Shown: one piece after another, positions 1 to 9,722 of the stretch
How positions within the stretch are numbered: position 1 is the first letter of the stretch
How the letters are laid out: each line of letters opens with the position of its first letter
Assembly (NCBI GenBank): GCA_028565635.1
Contig: JAOXYB010031698.1
Location: 1 to 14,556, forward strand
DNA from: Phoronis ovalis
Lineage: Eukaryota; Phoronida; Phoronidae
DNA: 14,556 nucleotides
Direction: 5' to 3'
Made by a program: the position numbers and the translations under genes
The notes under the pieces: model-generated
The model's input: the letters and a program-made list of their open reading frames with translations, nothing else
Told to the model about the DNA's origin: nothing
Database searches by the model: none

Positions 1-1
1 A

Positions 2-252
2 ATTACATCAGACCTGCGCTTTGACCTGTACTTACCCTGTACCAAATACAAAGATGATCTGACGAAAGCTGAAGCCGATATAGCAACACAAAGAAAAGGT
101 TACATACGCCGCTGTCGCATAGGGTACGGCTATATGCCCTTTCACTATTACATAGTGATGGGCATAATAAGGCTTTCAAGATGGGACTATTGTGTACTGC
201 ATATATATCATTTTAGTTTGACCTTGAATGCCACGGTCATAGGGTATATGTG
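2..252 (+). other. Possible partial exon or coding relic at the window edge
   Basis: One plus-strand frame stays open from base 2 to a TGA at 250-252. Its first 50 or so codons read as a hydrophilic, protein-like stretch rich in Asp, Lys and Arg (for example DDLTKAEADIATQRK). The second half becomes irregular, so a splice donor may interrupt it, for example the GT after base 101. On the other strand a good donor (GTAAGTAC, complement of 28-35) suggests a rival minus-strand exon at 36-68. Neither can be settled here and no family is recognised. It could equally be a chance open frame. Confidence 0.15.
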
Positions 253-1116
253 ATCACTTGAGGAGCAAACATCACATAAACTATGTATGGAATGATTTCT
301 CAATTCATCATACTTTGTGATATACAGACAAGTCAGTACTACTCTTACTTGCAAGTAGTCTTAAAAAATTACCTAACCTATAAGACCCTCCTACCTAGGG
401 TTTTTCTAAAATGTTGCTTCAAAGTATGCTATTGCATGGTCTTTAGTTTTCCCACTAGAAGTGCACAATGCCAAGTGAATGGGCAAAAAGTTGTGTAAAA
501 TGTCAACATTACCTAACATTTGACCCAATTTCAAGATCATTTTGAAATACAACCTACCCTACCAGGTCCACCCACATTTGGCATTCTGATTCATTAATCT
601 ACAAGTCACCCAGATATTAATGCTTATAGTCTTACCATGAGAGGTACAAGGGCAACAAATTATGCGAAAAAAGTTGGGCATTCTAAAAAAGGTCATCTTA
701 AATTACAATGTAGACTATCACACCAGCCCACCTAGTTTTCATAAATCTATCTTGAATGGTCCAGGCAACATTCATCTTTGAAGCTATAAACATTCCAAGA
801 AGGCTGGTATGACCATATGCCCATTCACCACAGGTGATGGGAACAAAAATGCTCATAAATTTCTAGAAGCACCATTTATTAACACACTTAAGACAGTATA
901 TCTAGAGCAGAATAATATGCCATAACTATTATTTTTTTTGCAATTTATCTGACTGCATTTTATTTTGCAGAATGACTTAGCAACATTTTAAATAACAATG
1001 TTTTCCTATTCAAGAATAGGTAGATCCTTATATTAACACAATAATATACTAGCAACATAACCTTAATGCATTTTAGATCTGACTGCTGAACTTTGCAATG
1101 ATTAAACAATAGTATG

Positions 1117-1122
1117 TTTATT
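1117..1122 (-). terminator. Candidate poly(A) signal of the ankyrin-discoidin-SAM gene
   Basis: The plus strand reads TTTATT, so the minus-strand transcript reads AATAAA about 200 bases after the stop codon at 1321-1323. It is the first such hexamer I found downstream. Others occur farther on (around 877 and 960), so which one is used is uncertain. Confidence 0.4.
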
Positions 1123-1320
1123 AAGCATGAAGTGTGCAAGAAATCTAAGATTAAAAAAAAATGTTTATACTCAGCACTCTATTGTATCAAATTATTGACA
1201 TCATTCTTTCTAGTATACATAATGAATGGCATGGCCCTGAATACCAGAGTATTCCATAAGCAGCTCGCTCAAAATAGAGCCACCACAGAACCAAGAGTAA
1301 AATCTGTATGATAGAGCTCA

Positions 1321-4300
1321 TTACATTTTTCGATTCTTATCTGGTGTTTTCCAGTTTATGCTATTTTCATTTGGAGACTGCCAATCAAGCTCATCATTGC
1401 TAACGTCCAAAGAGGAAGAGACATCGGCCAGCATATCAGCAATCTCATCAAAGGCAGCAGCAACTTCCTGGTTACTTTTTGGGGCAGCCACTAGAAATAG
1501 TAAAAACAGGAATTCAGTAAATATACTACTACTGGTAGGACCTAGGGTATACTGCAAGAAAATGTGACTGCGTGCTAGCCTAGCATTTAATGCAAAAACT
1601 ATCAGTTTTTCGTCAAAAAAATCATTTACTTGTTTACTTACAGAAATTTCATTTACATTTTCTAAATTTAAATAGGGTTTAAACGAATTATTTGTCAAAT
1701 TATATACATATACATTATGCAACATAATGAATGCAATTTTATTCATAAAATATACTATTAATTTTACATTTGTATATATGTAGATATAGTCCATATATCT
1801 GTTTAATGGTAAATTGCAATTAGAAATTAATCCTTTAATAATTTTTACTTATCAATCTTTTTACATCAAACTTTTATACATGCATACATCAGTGAACTGG
1901 CACAGATGATTTTGTAGCATCATTTACCCTTTTTGGGATACTGTATTTTACGGGGGGGAAAATGCAACTCTGAGAATGCAAGTCCTATTACTATTGTCAC
2001 ACAATAGATGGCTGGTGCATATTGACAGCTTTTACTGAGTCATGGTTGGCTCCAGGAAGGCATTGTTCAGCATTTTGGTAAAAAAATGCAGATTTTGCTT
2101 TAACTTTTCAGTAAACGTCACATTGTTCATATTTAGGTTTTAAACAAATTTGCTAGAACTGTAATTTCTAAAAGGGCCGGACAATACTACAAATTTACTT
2201 TAATGTTCTTACCAACTTCTGTGGCAATTGCAGCACAAACTGTTCTGTTTGGGAACCTCACACATCTCACATGTATCAAAAAAGTTCCAGCTGATAAATA
2301 TAAGAAAAATAATTATTAGAAATATATATCAGTTTAACAAATATCAATCACTGATCAAAATTAAAAATATCAAAAAGATCTACACAACTAGTATAGTGTA
2401 TTCCTATTTCTTGGTGACTTTCTTTAAAGCTTTTATCATAAAAGGGCTTAAATCTTACATTCCATTATAAACCATATAAGAAAATAACAATTTATACAAC
2501 TTTGACTATCCAAATATCATACAATGCTAAGGAAAAAACAAACATTTCCATAAAACCCAAGAATTTCTGCTGGAATAGTAGTGCTGTCTACTTACGAGTA
2601 CAAAGTTCAACATTTTCAAACACAGCCACAGATGCTTCCCTACGTCCACGAGGTTCAAGTGCAACTCTCGTTTGGCCTCTGACAATGCACCTGTCCCCTT
2701 CTATACCAGGTGGATGCCCTAATGCAAAGAGAGTGTGAGCATGAACAATTAGACATCTCCACAGAATTACATTTGATTTACTAAAATCTTAGAATTCTTA
2801 ACAAAAACTATTCTAAGTATTTCTTGATCATAACAAGTTTATAAAATAAAGGATAAAAAATAATTGTTTTTTTCCAGTTAAACAGTTATTTACAAACAGC
2901 TGTGTCCAAACACATGAATACTATGAATAGCTAGTCCATTATTGTGGGACTGGACTTTCAGAATACTACCTTTTCTAGTAGAAGTTATTTGTTATTATTT
3001 ACACATTCAGACAGTGCTGTTAGGCTTAATCGAAGCTATTGACTGCCTTCCATCATATTAGCTATAATTATAATAAAATAGTATCTTCTATGGATAATGT
3101 TAATGCCTTACTGTTTACTAGTATTTCTAGCTCCTCTGATACCTCAGGGTCAGCCTGTACTGATAAAGCTGGAAGCCTTTCACCTTCTGTAGCCATCACA
3201 GGAGGGGGTCGTAACCACGCTAACATAGTTAATGGGAATGCTGAAAACAGTAATTAAAACAACGTGTGTAACACTTGTATCAATTGCACTACTTTTCATA
3301 GAAAGGTGACAACATCTTAATCCGCCCAACATACAACACACCAATGTTTTGCAGTTTAAAAATAATAAAGGCAAAAAGCTGCACAAATAAAATTTGGGAG
3401 TAAATCAAAATTTAACTTACTTCTTAGTTTTAAATCCTTAAGTGCTAAACTGGTCTTTTCTCTGTGAACTTCTTGTTTTACCTAAAATTCAAAATAATCT
3501 ATTAAAAAATATATTTTATTATTAATTTGTTCTCTTAAAAAGAATATTCAATCTTAGAAAGCGGGAACCATTTGAGACATAATTATAATACTTTGAAAAT
3601 TATTATTCCCCTAAAACTGGGTGATTTCAACAACGAAAGATACTTGTAATACTTAGCAAGACAATCAAGCAGATATCACCGGCTTTACCTTTTTGCAAAA
3701 TACATGCAATCATGTATCATGCATAATGAGTTTGATTGCAATGGTTAGTTCTTTGCCTTATACCAAGCACGCAAAGCCTTAGTTGCAAAACAAACAATAG
3801 CATACAAGATAAGCTTTAATTAGCAATAGTAAATATTTACGATTTTTGAAAGAATCCAGACTGACTCAACACTGACTTACAAAAGGCAATGTAAGTTGTA
3901 TAAACACTCTAAGATCAACAAAATAGTAAAATTAGATGTGACATAAATCGTGAACAAACTTACAATGCTTAGAAGGTCAATGTTCTTTACATTTAGTAGA
4001 TCAGAATATTGGTTGTAGCCCTGAAAAATAAATTTTAACAAAACCATTTTAACATCTAATATGCCTCTATCTTTTCACTTTAATGATATTAAACATGATT
4101 ACAGCCTCTAAACAAGATACAAAGTAATATCAATAAAATTTGCATATATTATGTGGAAAACAATACATTTTCAAAAGTTGCTTTTTATGGATGTCACTAC
4201 AAATTATCCTGCCTGGACAATACCATGCAATGTTTGCATGCACTTAGTGGCACTGAACAGTGCATCAGTTTTACTGTGTCAATGAGTGCATAGAAGCATT

Positions 4301-7300
4301 CCACTGCTATCTGACATACCTGGTTAATAAAATCATCTGTATACTGCGTAAGATGTAAATTTTGAAAGAATTTGACAACCCTTGTATCCACACCAAACAA
4401 ATTAATTCCCTGGAAACAAATACATGGGCCACCATGGTTATCAATGATCATCAGACGCCAATATTGAGAAGTAACACAAAATCCATGGAAGTCTTGGGGA
4501 ACTCCAGCTTCCTTAGGATCGCTTGGACCAAGTCTTTGACATGAGAAGCTTCCTGCTCTACTCCATGGCCCTCTGAAAAAACAGTATAATGGTTTTGGAC
4601 AATATGAAGAGGAAAACATTTTTTAGATTGGCATGTGCAGGTCAAAGTCAAAATATTCTCAAAACTACAGACCATTTCTCCGATTTCTACGCACAAGTGA
4701 ACACTTGCATAGTGTTTGACTATGTACTGAGATTATGAGAATACTTACTCTTTGCTTGTAGCTCTTTGTAGTTCAATAGTTTTCACCATCTGAGGACTAT
4801 CCCTAAAATGTAACACATAGCAATTAAACTTTTACAGGTTTTGACAAAAAATGTAAAACAAAAGTTAACAAAACATTGTGCTACAATTTAATTTCTTGAC
4901 TTCTTATAATTTATTATGCATGACTCATATTGTAAAGCAATAAACAGAAGTTTGAAAATGTATTTTCTACAATCCTCTATATTTATATGTAATACACAGT
5001 ATCTGGTGGTTAGGTAATGCAGTGGATGCATTCCTTGCCAGTCAACGATGAAGTCCTGGGTAAGAAACTCGACAGTGGCAATATTTATGATCCTAGGTTT
5101 TTCAAGCGGCAGAGGTTTATTTTCCGATCATTTGTGCTTGGCCAAGTCACTTGTCCAATTGAATGATGACGCAAAATGAATGACCTTATAAGTGCTTTCA
5201 CAAATTTTTTTTGAAACTTAACATTGTTTTAAAATCTTACCATCCAATAATTGTAATTCCAGTTAACGCGTGTTCATGTCTTAAATCTAAAATTGTCCAT
5301 GAATGGCTGACAGCAGGTATTACCCAAAATGTTTTAGGATTTTCTAAAATAAACGAAACGGCATGTTTTAGGATTTGTAAAATACTCGGTATAAAGTGTT
5401 CTCGGTATAGAGTTTGCTAAAATAAATGAAATAAACCATTTTAGGGTTCTCTAAAATACGCGATATAAAATGTTTAAGGTTCTGTAGAATACACAATACA
5501 AAATGGATTTACTATGGACTGCTTTTCAACTACACAGCAGATGAACTAAGCTAGAAGTTAATTCACCTCAAATTTACCATCTATTGTTACTTTTTGAATT
5601 TCTAGCAGATGGAAAATTTGAAGTTCTACTGAAAGTTTACCTTTACAGTTAAACAATCATAAAAAATACTCTGTGTATGTGTAGCCTTTGAACCAAGATA
5701 TCACAACATCTAAACTTCAGAAATAGTTAGCTTACCATCTAAAATATTCGTGTTAGGATTAACTGCTGTACAGCTACTACAGAAGTCACATGTGTCTTTT
5801 GTCCACTTCATATCATTCCTTAACACAGGATATTCTACAAATAAGTCATTGCCTATTGACGATTGACTAAATGTAAATTTATCAGGTTAGATATCAATCC
5901 ATAATGAGATATAGCAATTTAATGTTTTCATCTTCTATCAGAAAAAGAACCTTTGTATCAAAAAGAAAATCTTCATCTGATGAAGTCTTCCAGATGAAAC
6001 GTCAAGGTGATTAAAAAGTTAATTCATAGTCATTTAATATATTACATTGTTCTATGTAACTACGTACACTTTCACAACTATTCTTGGGCTACATGTGGGA
6101 ATAGCAGTTAAAATAATATTCCTCATCACATCATTATTTGCTGTTAATAATAAACAAACCACACAGCTTGTACAAGCAGATGATGCGAATACACTAACTT
6201 TTTTCTCCCATTGCTTGATCTATTTCGTCTTCTGGCATATTGACAAATCTTGGTGTAGCTTTAGGTTTATCATCAAATTCTAATTAAGAATAAAAGTATA
6301 AGATATCAATATGATGCTTCTCATATTACATCATGCACATATTTAAATTTTTTTTGCATGCATGAAAGTGAAACCACGGAGCAAAAACACTGAGCACCAC
6401 AGTACACAGAACATACTGTTTTGGAACATACATTTAAAGAAAATGTTATTTGATCAGAAATTTCTTTCACTCGGCTTTGTAACCAAAATAAACAGACAGA
6501 AACAAACACTACACATTATACAACCCACATTCAAAATTACCTCTAAACAATGTTACAAAATGAGCACTCTTTTCTTGAGTTGGACAAGAATGAGCCAATG
6601 ACTCTGGGGTTTCTTCCCGTGCATTTTTTAAGAATGGATCTGCTCCATATGACAACAGAGTAGCAGCAACATCAGTTCTGAAATTAAGTGCTAAAGTTGG
6701 TAACATTTGGAAACTTTTTATTAGTTGACAGCAATGCTATAAAGTGTCAGTAATATTCGATACTCATGTATGCTGATGATTATACGGAAAAAAGGGTCAA
6801 AATACTGTTCCTTATTGGATTGATGTTTGTTAGTTTTCTGAAGTTTAAAAAAAAACATGGCAGCAGTTTACGGTTTTATACAAATGTATAATCCATTACA
6901 CTAATCTGTTAAAGCTTCTTTAATATCACACTAAGTTTCCACCTGATGGTAAGTGAAGTAAAGACTGTCCTGGGCCATATTTGACCCATCAGGTCATCAA
7001 TGTATACACACTGTACCCATTTTTACACCTGAGTGGACAGAAGCAAATGGGGATAAAGCGTCTTGCTTGAAGACACAAGCACTGTGAGGACACACACACC
7101 CATGTGAGATTCGAACCTGCAAATTCAATTTGCAGTCCATCATCTACCACCTGAGCCAACATTCCCCATGTTGTACTACTATAAAATTATATCTTAGTGG
7201 TACTACCATAATTTTACCCATAATAATACCTTTCATATCTGACTGCCTCATGCAAAGGACCAGTTCCCATTTGTATATTGATAGCATTTGGGTCTACTCC

Positions 7301-9143
7301 ATTATCCAATAAAGCCTGCACCATTTTAACTTTCCCACGGATTGAGGCTTCTACTATGGCTAAAGTGTTTTGTCGCAACTTTGGATCATGATCAATCAGA
7401 GCAGATGCAGCCTCTTGTTTCCCAAACATGGCCGCCAGGTCCAATGGTGCTTGTCCTGTCTTATTCGTAGCAGCTGGATCTGCACCACACTAGTGGAAAA
7501 GAAATAGCAAACTGAACAAAATCAAAGTTGTAATTGTCAGATCCCTGAACAGCAAGCACATTTACATATTGTAAAATACTTACTTATCAATTGTAGGGCA
7601 TGTTTTGCAAACACCTGCATTTTTACATTGCATTTTCAATTATTTTAAGTGCAAATGTTGAAAGTTGATTTCCATTCTTCAAATCGTGATTGGCCCTTAA
7701 AAAATACTGTTATTAAGAATATCATGCACCGAAGGTATCTCAGTTTCACTTTAAATGGAACCTCCAAGCCTACATGGTGATTTTTTTTTTCAACATTAAT
7801 TTCTCCACTATGATTTAAAAAATGCAAGCATGAGTTAACAAGAACCTATATGTCACCAACTACAACCAGTGCAATCATGTTCGTTATCCGGCTCAGTTTT
7901 ACATTTTTATTTTAACAACAGATAAAAAATGCTTTCATGTATTCTTTCTTTCCTGGATTCAGACATGTTCTGAAAGATTGTCACACTTAACAAAGTCATT
8001 CAGGGAGAATATTTTGGTGCCAAAAAGCACTAATCAAAAAGTCATATTTAAAAAAAAAACCGGTTCAGGGCTTGTTTCCAGAAAAATCTGGTATTAACTC
8101 TCTATTGTGTTGCTGTAGCTGAAATTGAATTCTTGTCACAAAAATATATGAACTGAGCAACAGAACATTTTAAAAGCAAAGTATCCCTACTGTAACTGAA
8201 CATAGTCTCAAGTAAAATGGCTGCATCATACTAAATAATAAAATCCTCATTCAGCATGCAAATAATCTTAAGTATACTTTCACTTAACAAATGTCACTCA
8301 GTGCACTCACCTGCAATAGTTTAAATATCATGAACAATTTTCCTTCAACACAGTTCTGAACTGCAACGTGTAAAGGTGTGTTTCCATCCAGATTGAATTT
8401 GCTTATCTAAGCAACAAAATTAAGAAATTATATTGACCATCATTTTTAGGACAAATTTCAATTTCTGAGTAATTCAACTACGCCAAGTTTTAAAAAATAT
8501 TAACAGCATCAAATTAAAGTTTGTGTGGAGTTACACAGTTTTTTCTATACAAACATTTACTGGGTACAAACTTCAAGACAAAACAGTGGTTACTAACAAC
8601 ATTATTTTAACCCTTTTACAATAACTAAATGGTGAAAGTTTTATCTTCTGCTAACCTTACAGCCACAGTTCATCAGTAAATCCATCATATCAGAGCGCCC
8701 TTTGAACACTGCCAAGTGAAGAGATGTGTTTCTGTAGTAACAAAACAATAACCAATGATAAGCTAATAAAATGTGAAGACCATATAAGTACAATACAAAC
8801 AGTCCCTGGTATGTTGGAGTTATCTAGGACCAATTTGATCAACCATTTGACACCTAAATTGTGTGTTAAAGATAAAATTGTACGACTAGTTAGATTTTAA
8901 TTTTAAGAAATACTATTCAAAAAATGTATTAGAGGAGGATTCTACAAAACACCTATGTGATTTTGTTTGGAGAAAAAGTAATATTTAAAATAAGGAACTT
9001 TCTTTTTCAGTTTTGTCCCGAAATGCCATTATCCTGTAAAAAATACTATAAAACCACATGTAAACTCTTAACTCACCCTTTACTGTCTTGAGCATTTACA
9101 TCAGCATTGTGATATACAAGTGATAACGCTATTTCTCTGCAAC
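1321..9143 (-). CDS. Ankyrin-repeat, discoidin (F5/8C) and SAM domain protein, 16 exons, 5' end missing
   Basis: Exons, 5' to 3' on the minus strand: 9143-9077, 8731-8656, 8406-8311, 7489-7230, 6677-6541, 6279-6199, 5834-5736, 5343-5241, 4802-4749, 4572-4320, 4020-3964, 3481-3421, 3240-3112, 2718-2596, 2290-2213, 1490-1321 (stop TAA/TTA complement at 1321-1323). Every intron starts GT and ends AG, and the codon phase carries across all 15 junctions, giving 614 residues from a split first codon. Order in the product: ankyrin repeats (about 1-210), polar linker (213-250), F5/8 type C or discoidin fold (about 255-387), SAM domain (about 388-446), strand-rich region (about 470-560), acidic tail. 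No signal peptide or membrane segment is visible in the recovered part, and ankyrin plus SAM suggests an intracellular scaffold. A discoidin fold inside such a protein would bind a protein or glycan partner; the partner is unknown. I do not recognise a named orthologue. The first ankyrin repeat is cut in half by the first exon found, so at least one upstream exon is missing. Confidence 0.85.
1491..2212 (-). other. Intron, no recognised content
   Basis: This is the last intron of the minus-strand gene (donor GTAAGAAC, acceptor TTTCTAG). It is AT-rich, with a run of G at 1951-1957 and no motif I can name. The open minus frame that runs on from the last exon to 1794 is intron sequence. Confidence 0.6.
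2719..3111 (-). other. Intron, no recognised content
   Basis: AT-rich intron between the two strand-rich exons, with donor GTAAGG and acceptor CATTAG. I see no repeat or RNA gene. The neighbouring introns at 2291-2595 and 4021-4319 are likewise featureless. Confidence 0.6.
3421..4359 (-). other. SAM domain, end of exon 10 and exons 11-12
   Basis: Directly after the discoidin domain the reading continues TRVVKFFQNLHLTQYTDDFI, then GYNQYSDLLNVKNIDLLSIV, then KQEVHREKTSLALKDLKLR. This matches the five-helix SAM layout: V..FL..L.L.QY...F...G...L..LL.L...DL..I......HR.K...AL..L. Exons are 4020-3964 (57 bases, phase 0 at both ends) and 3481-3421. SAM domains form homo- or hetero-oligomers, often polymers, so the protein is likely a scaffold or part of a larger assembly. 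The family call is from pattern alone. Confidence 0.75.
3482..3963 (-). other. Intron, no recognised content
   Basis: AT-rich intron inside the SAM-coding part, with donor GTAAGTTT and acceptor AATTTTAG. No repeat family or open frame stands out. Confidence 0.6.
5000..5200 (+). mobile_element. Probable decayed tRNA-derived SINE
   Basis: The intron between exons 8 and 9 holds TGGTGGTTAGGTAATGCAG (A-box-like), followed about 35 bases later by GTCCTGGGTAAGAAACTCGA (a degraded B box, expected GGTTCGA). Farther on, TGGCCAAGTCACTTGTCC resembles the conserved central part of many animal SINEs. No tail or target-site duplication was found. It is old or partial. A chance match is possible because both boxes carry mismatches. 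Confidence 0.35.
5331..5513. repeat. Minisatellite of about 33 bases overlapping a splice acceptor
   Basis: About five diverged copies in a row follow the pattern (G)TTTTAGGATTTTCTAAAAT, then a variable AT-rich stretch, then AAAT. Copies begin near 5331, 5365, 5398, 5440 and 5472; the third is longer and rearranged. Each copy contains the inverted pair TTTTAG/CTAAAA. The first copy spans the 5' edge of exon 8 (minus strand, exon start 5343): it includes the acceptor TTTTAG and the first 13 exon bases. Confidence 0.7.
5977..6014 (+). ncRNA. Hammerhead-ribozyme-like relic (possible Penelope-type element trace)
   Basis: CTGATGA at 5977-5983 is followed by a 12-base stretch able to form a short stem (TCT/AGA around TCC) and then GAAAC at 5996-6000. 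These are the two conserved core blocks of a hammerhead ribozyme in the right order and spacing. The next bases ACGTCA-AGG-TGATTA could form a weak third stem, but the expected cleavage site is not intact. Such motifs are known from Penelope-like retroelements. It is probably an inactive remnant in intron 6; a chance match is possible. Confidence 0.3.
6199..6279 (-). other. Linker exon between ankyrin and discoidin regions
   Basis: This 81-base exon gives a polar, acidic linker (reading FDDKPKATPRFVNMPEDEID) with no recognised fold. It enters and leaves in phase 1, matching both neighbours. The donor is the weaker GTTAGT after a run of six A. The acceptor is ATTAG before base 6279. Its reality rests on phase agreement and on the run of charged residues typical of an interdomain segment. 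Confidence 0.7.
6900..7170 (-). mobile_element. tRNA-derived SINE in an intron of the ankyrin gene
   Basis: Read on the minus strand, an A box (TGGCTCAGGTGG, 7158-7147) is followed about 30 bases later by a B box (GGTTCGAATCT, 7117-7107), the split promoter of RNA polymerase III. Then comes a conserved central part (GTCTTCAAGCAAGACGCTTT, later TCTGTCCACTCAGGTGTAAA and ATGGGTAC) like the core of widespread animal SINEs, and an AT-rich 3' part near 6900. A palindrome fills the space between the boxes. It is not a functional tRNA. The boundaries are approximate and no target-site duplication was identified. Confidence 0.7.
7490..8310 (-). other. Long intron, no recognised content
   Basis: Intron of about 820 bases between ankyrin exons, with donor GTGAGTGC and acceptor TTCCACTAG. 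It is AT-rich. The open minus frame at 7645-7827 contains no ankyrin or other motif and is not supported as a gene. Confidence 0.6.
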
Positions 9144-9652
9144 CTGTAACAAATTTATCATGACAGAGGTATTTATTCTAGGACAGTTCAAATCTCATTC
9201 TCCAAAATAAAATTGAGCCAAAGTGTGAAATTTACAAACAAGCCTATCACTCAATGAACTATCAATTGTTTTTTTTGTTGTCAAAATTCTCCTAATTTAT
9301 GTAATTGTCAAAATTTTCAAAAGAACTAATAAATACACATTATTTTGCAGTACAGCAAATACCATTTCATCTTTAAAATACAATATTTATATAGACGAGT
9401 ATTGTTTATATAGTATTCTATAGAGGAATCTGCAAACATATTCAAAAGCGCAATCCCTTGCGAAAAATGTCTATAGAATTGTCTATAGAATTCTATAGAA
9501 CAATTCTATAGAATTATGTAGAAAACTCTATAGAATTCTATAGAGCTCTGTAGAATTCTATAGAGAGCTCTATAGAATTTTATAGAGAGCTCTATAGAAT
9601 TCCATAGAGAGCTCTATAGAATTTTATAGAAAGCACTATAGAATTCTATACA

Positions 9653-9690
9653 GAATTCTATAGAAAATTGGAACAATTTCTATAGAATTC
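9653..9690. repeat. Near-perfect hairpin within the decamer array, copy 1
   Basis: The arm GAATTCTATAGAAAATTG, a GAA loop and the arm CAATTTCTATAGAATTC pair over 17 bases with one bulged A. Confidence 0.85.
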
Positions 9691-9722
9691 TATAGAAAGC
9701 TCTATTAATAGAATTCAATACA

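Larger units (their letters stand above)
1..1320. other. Downstream flank of the ankyrin-discoidin-SAM gene, no secure gene
   Basis: This stretch lies past the stop codon of the minus-strand gene and should include its 3' untranslated region. It is AT-rich with many stops in all frames. The short open frames at 283-498 and 1114-1311 have low-complexity composition and no recognisable motif, so I do not call them genes. Two imperfect hairpins of related sequence lie at 135-164 and 818-842. I see nothing else in it except the possible exon at 2-252. Confidence 0.6.
1321..3240 (-). other. C-terminal strand-rich region and acidic tail, exons 13-16
   Basis: Exons 3240-3112, 2718-2596, 2290-2213 and 1490-1321. 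After a Pro-rich stretch (WLRPPPVMATEGERLPAL) comes alternating hydrophobic sequence (GDRCIVRGQTRVALEPRGRR, then ASVAVFENVELCT, then TFLIHVRCVRFPNRT), which looks like beta strands of an Ig-like or similar sandwich. No family is recognised. The tail has a short Ala- and acid-rich helix (EVAAAFDEIADMLADVSSSL) and a basic end (NWKTPDKNRKM). The domain call is inference; the exon structure rests on phase agreement and good splice sites (GTAAGT, GTAAGG, GTAAGA donors). Confidence 0.65.
4360..5834 (-). other. Discoidin (F5/8 type C) domain, exons 7-10
   Basis: Exons 5834-5736, 5343-5241, 4802-4749 and most of 4572-4320 together read as an F5/8 type C beta-sandwich. The opening has TNILDGENPKTFWV, the middle has SHSWTILDLRHEHALTGITI and IGWDSPQMVK, and the end has SQYWRLMIIDNHGG followed by QGINLFGVD. 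That order (DG..n..W, W..iDL, l.gi.i.g, YWRL.i..N.GG, i.LfG) is the family pattern. A CxxCxxC motif (CDFCSSC) sits just before the first strand. Discoidin folds are mostly extracellular, but intracellular versions exist; here ankyrin and SAM neighbours argue for an intracellular one. The joined frame disagrees with the longest single-frame reading of 4451-4572, but only the chosen frame fits the phase. Confidence 0.8.
6541..9143 (-). other. Ankyrin-repeat exons (1-5 of those found)
   Basis: Exons 9143-9077, 8731-8656, 8406-8311, 7489-7230 and 6677-6541 encode about five ankyrin repeats plus a half repeat at the start and a degenerate cap. Visible consensus pieces are NTSLHLAVFKG, NTPLHVAVQN, APLDLAAMFGK, GPLHEAVRYERTDVA and the loop motifs NADVNAQD, CGADPAATN, NGVDPNAIN and YGADPFLKN. 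The fifth repeat lacks the TPLH turn (it reads TLAIVEAS), a common divergence. Repeats cross exon borders, for example the GNTSLH turn is split between 9077 and 8731. Ankyrin stacks bind protein partners; which partner cannot be inferred. Donors are standard except GTTAGC after 8656. Confidence 0.9.

Noticed and set aside
2502-2738. Plus-strand 78-codon open frame
   Set aside because: It is the opposite strand of a phase-matched exon (2718-2596) of the ankyrin-discoidin-SAM gene.
4451-4696. Open minus-strand frame with a helical-looking peptide (HVKDLVQAILRKLEF)
   Set aside because: It overlaps the discoidin exon in another frame and would need phase 1 entry, while the preceding exon leaves in phase 2. 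The competing frame continues into the YWRL...NHGG...LFG discoidin pattern.
7107-7158. A true tRNA gene on the minus strand
   Set aside because: It has both promoter boxes but no acceptor stem or anticodon arm, and it continues into a SINE core, so it is a tRNA-derived repeat.
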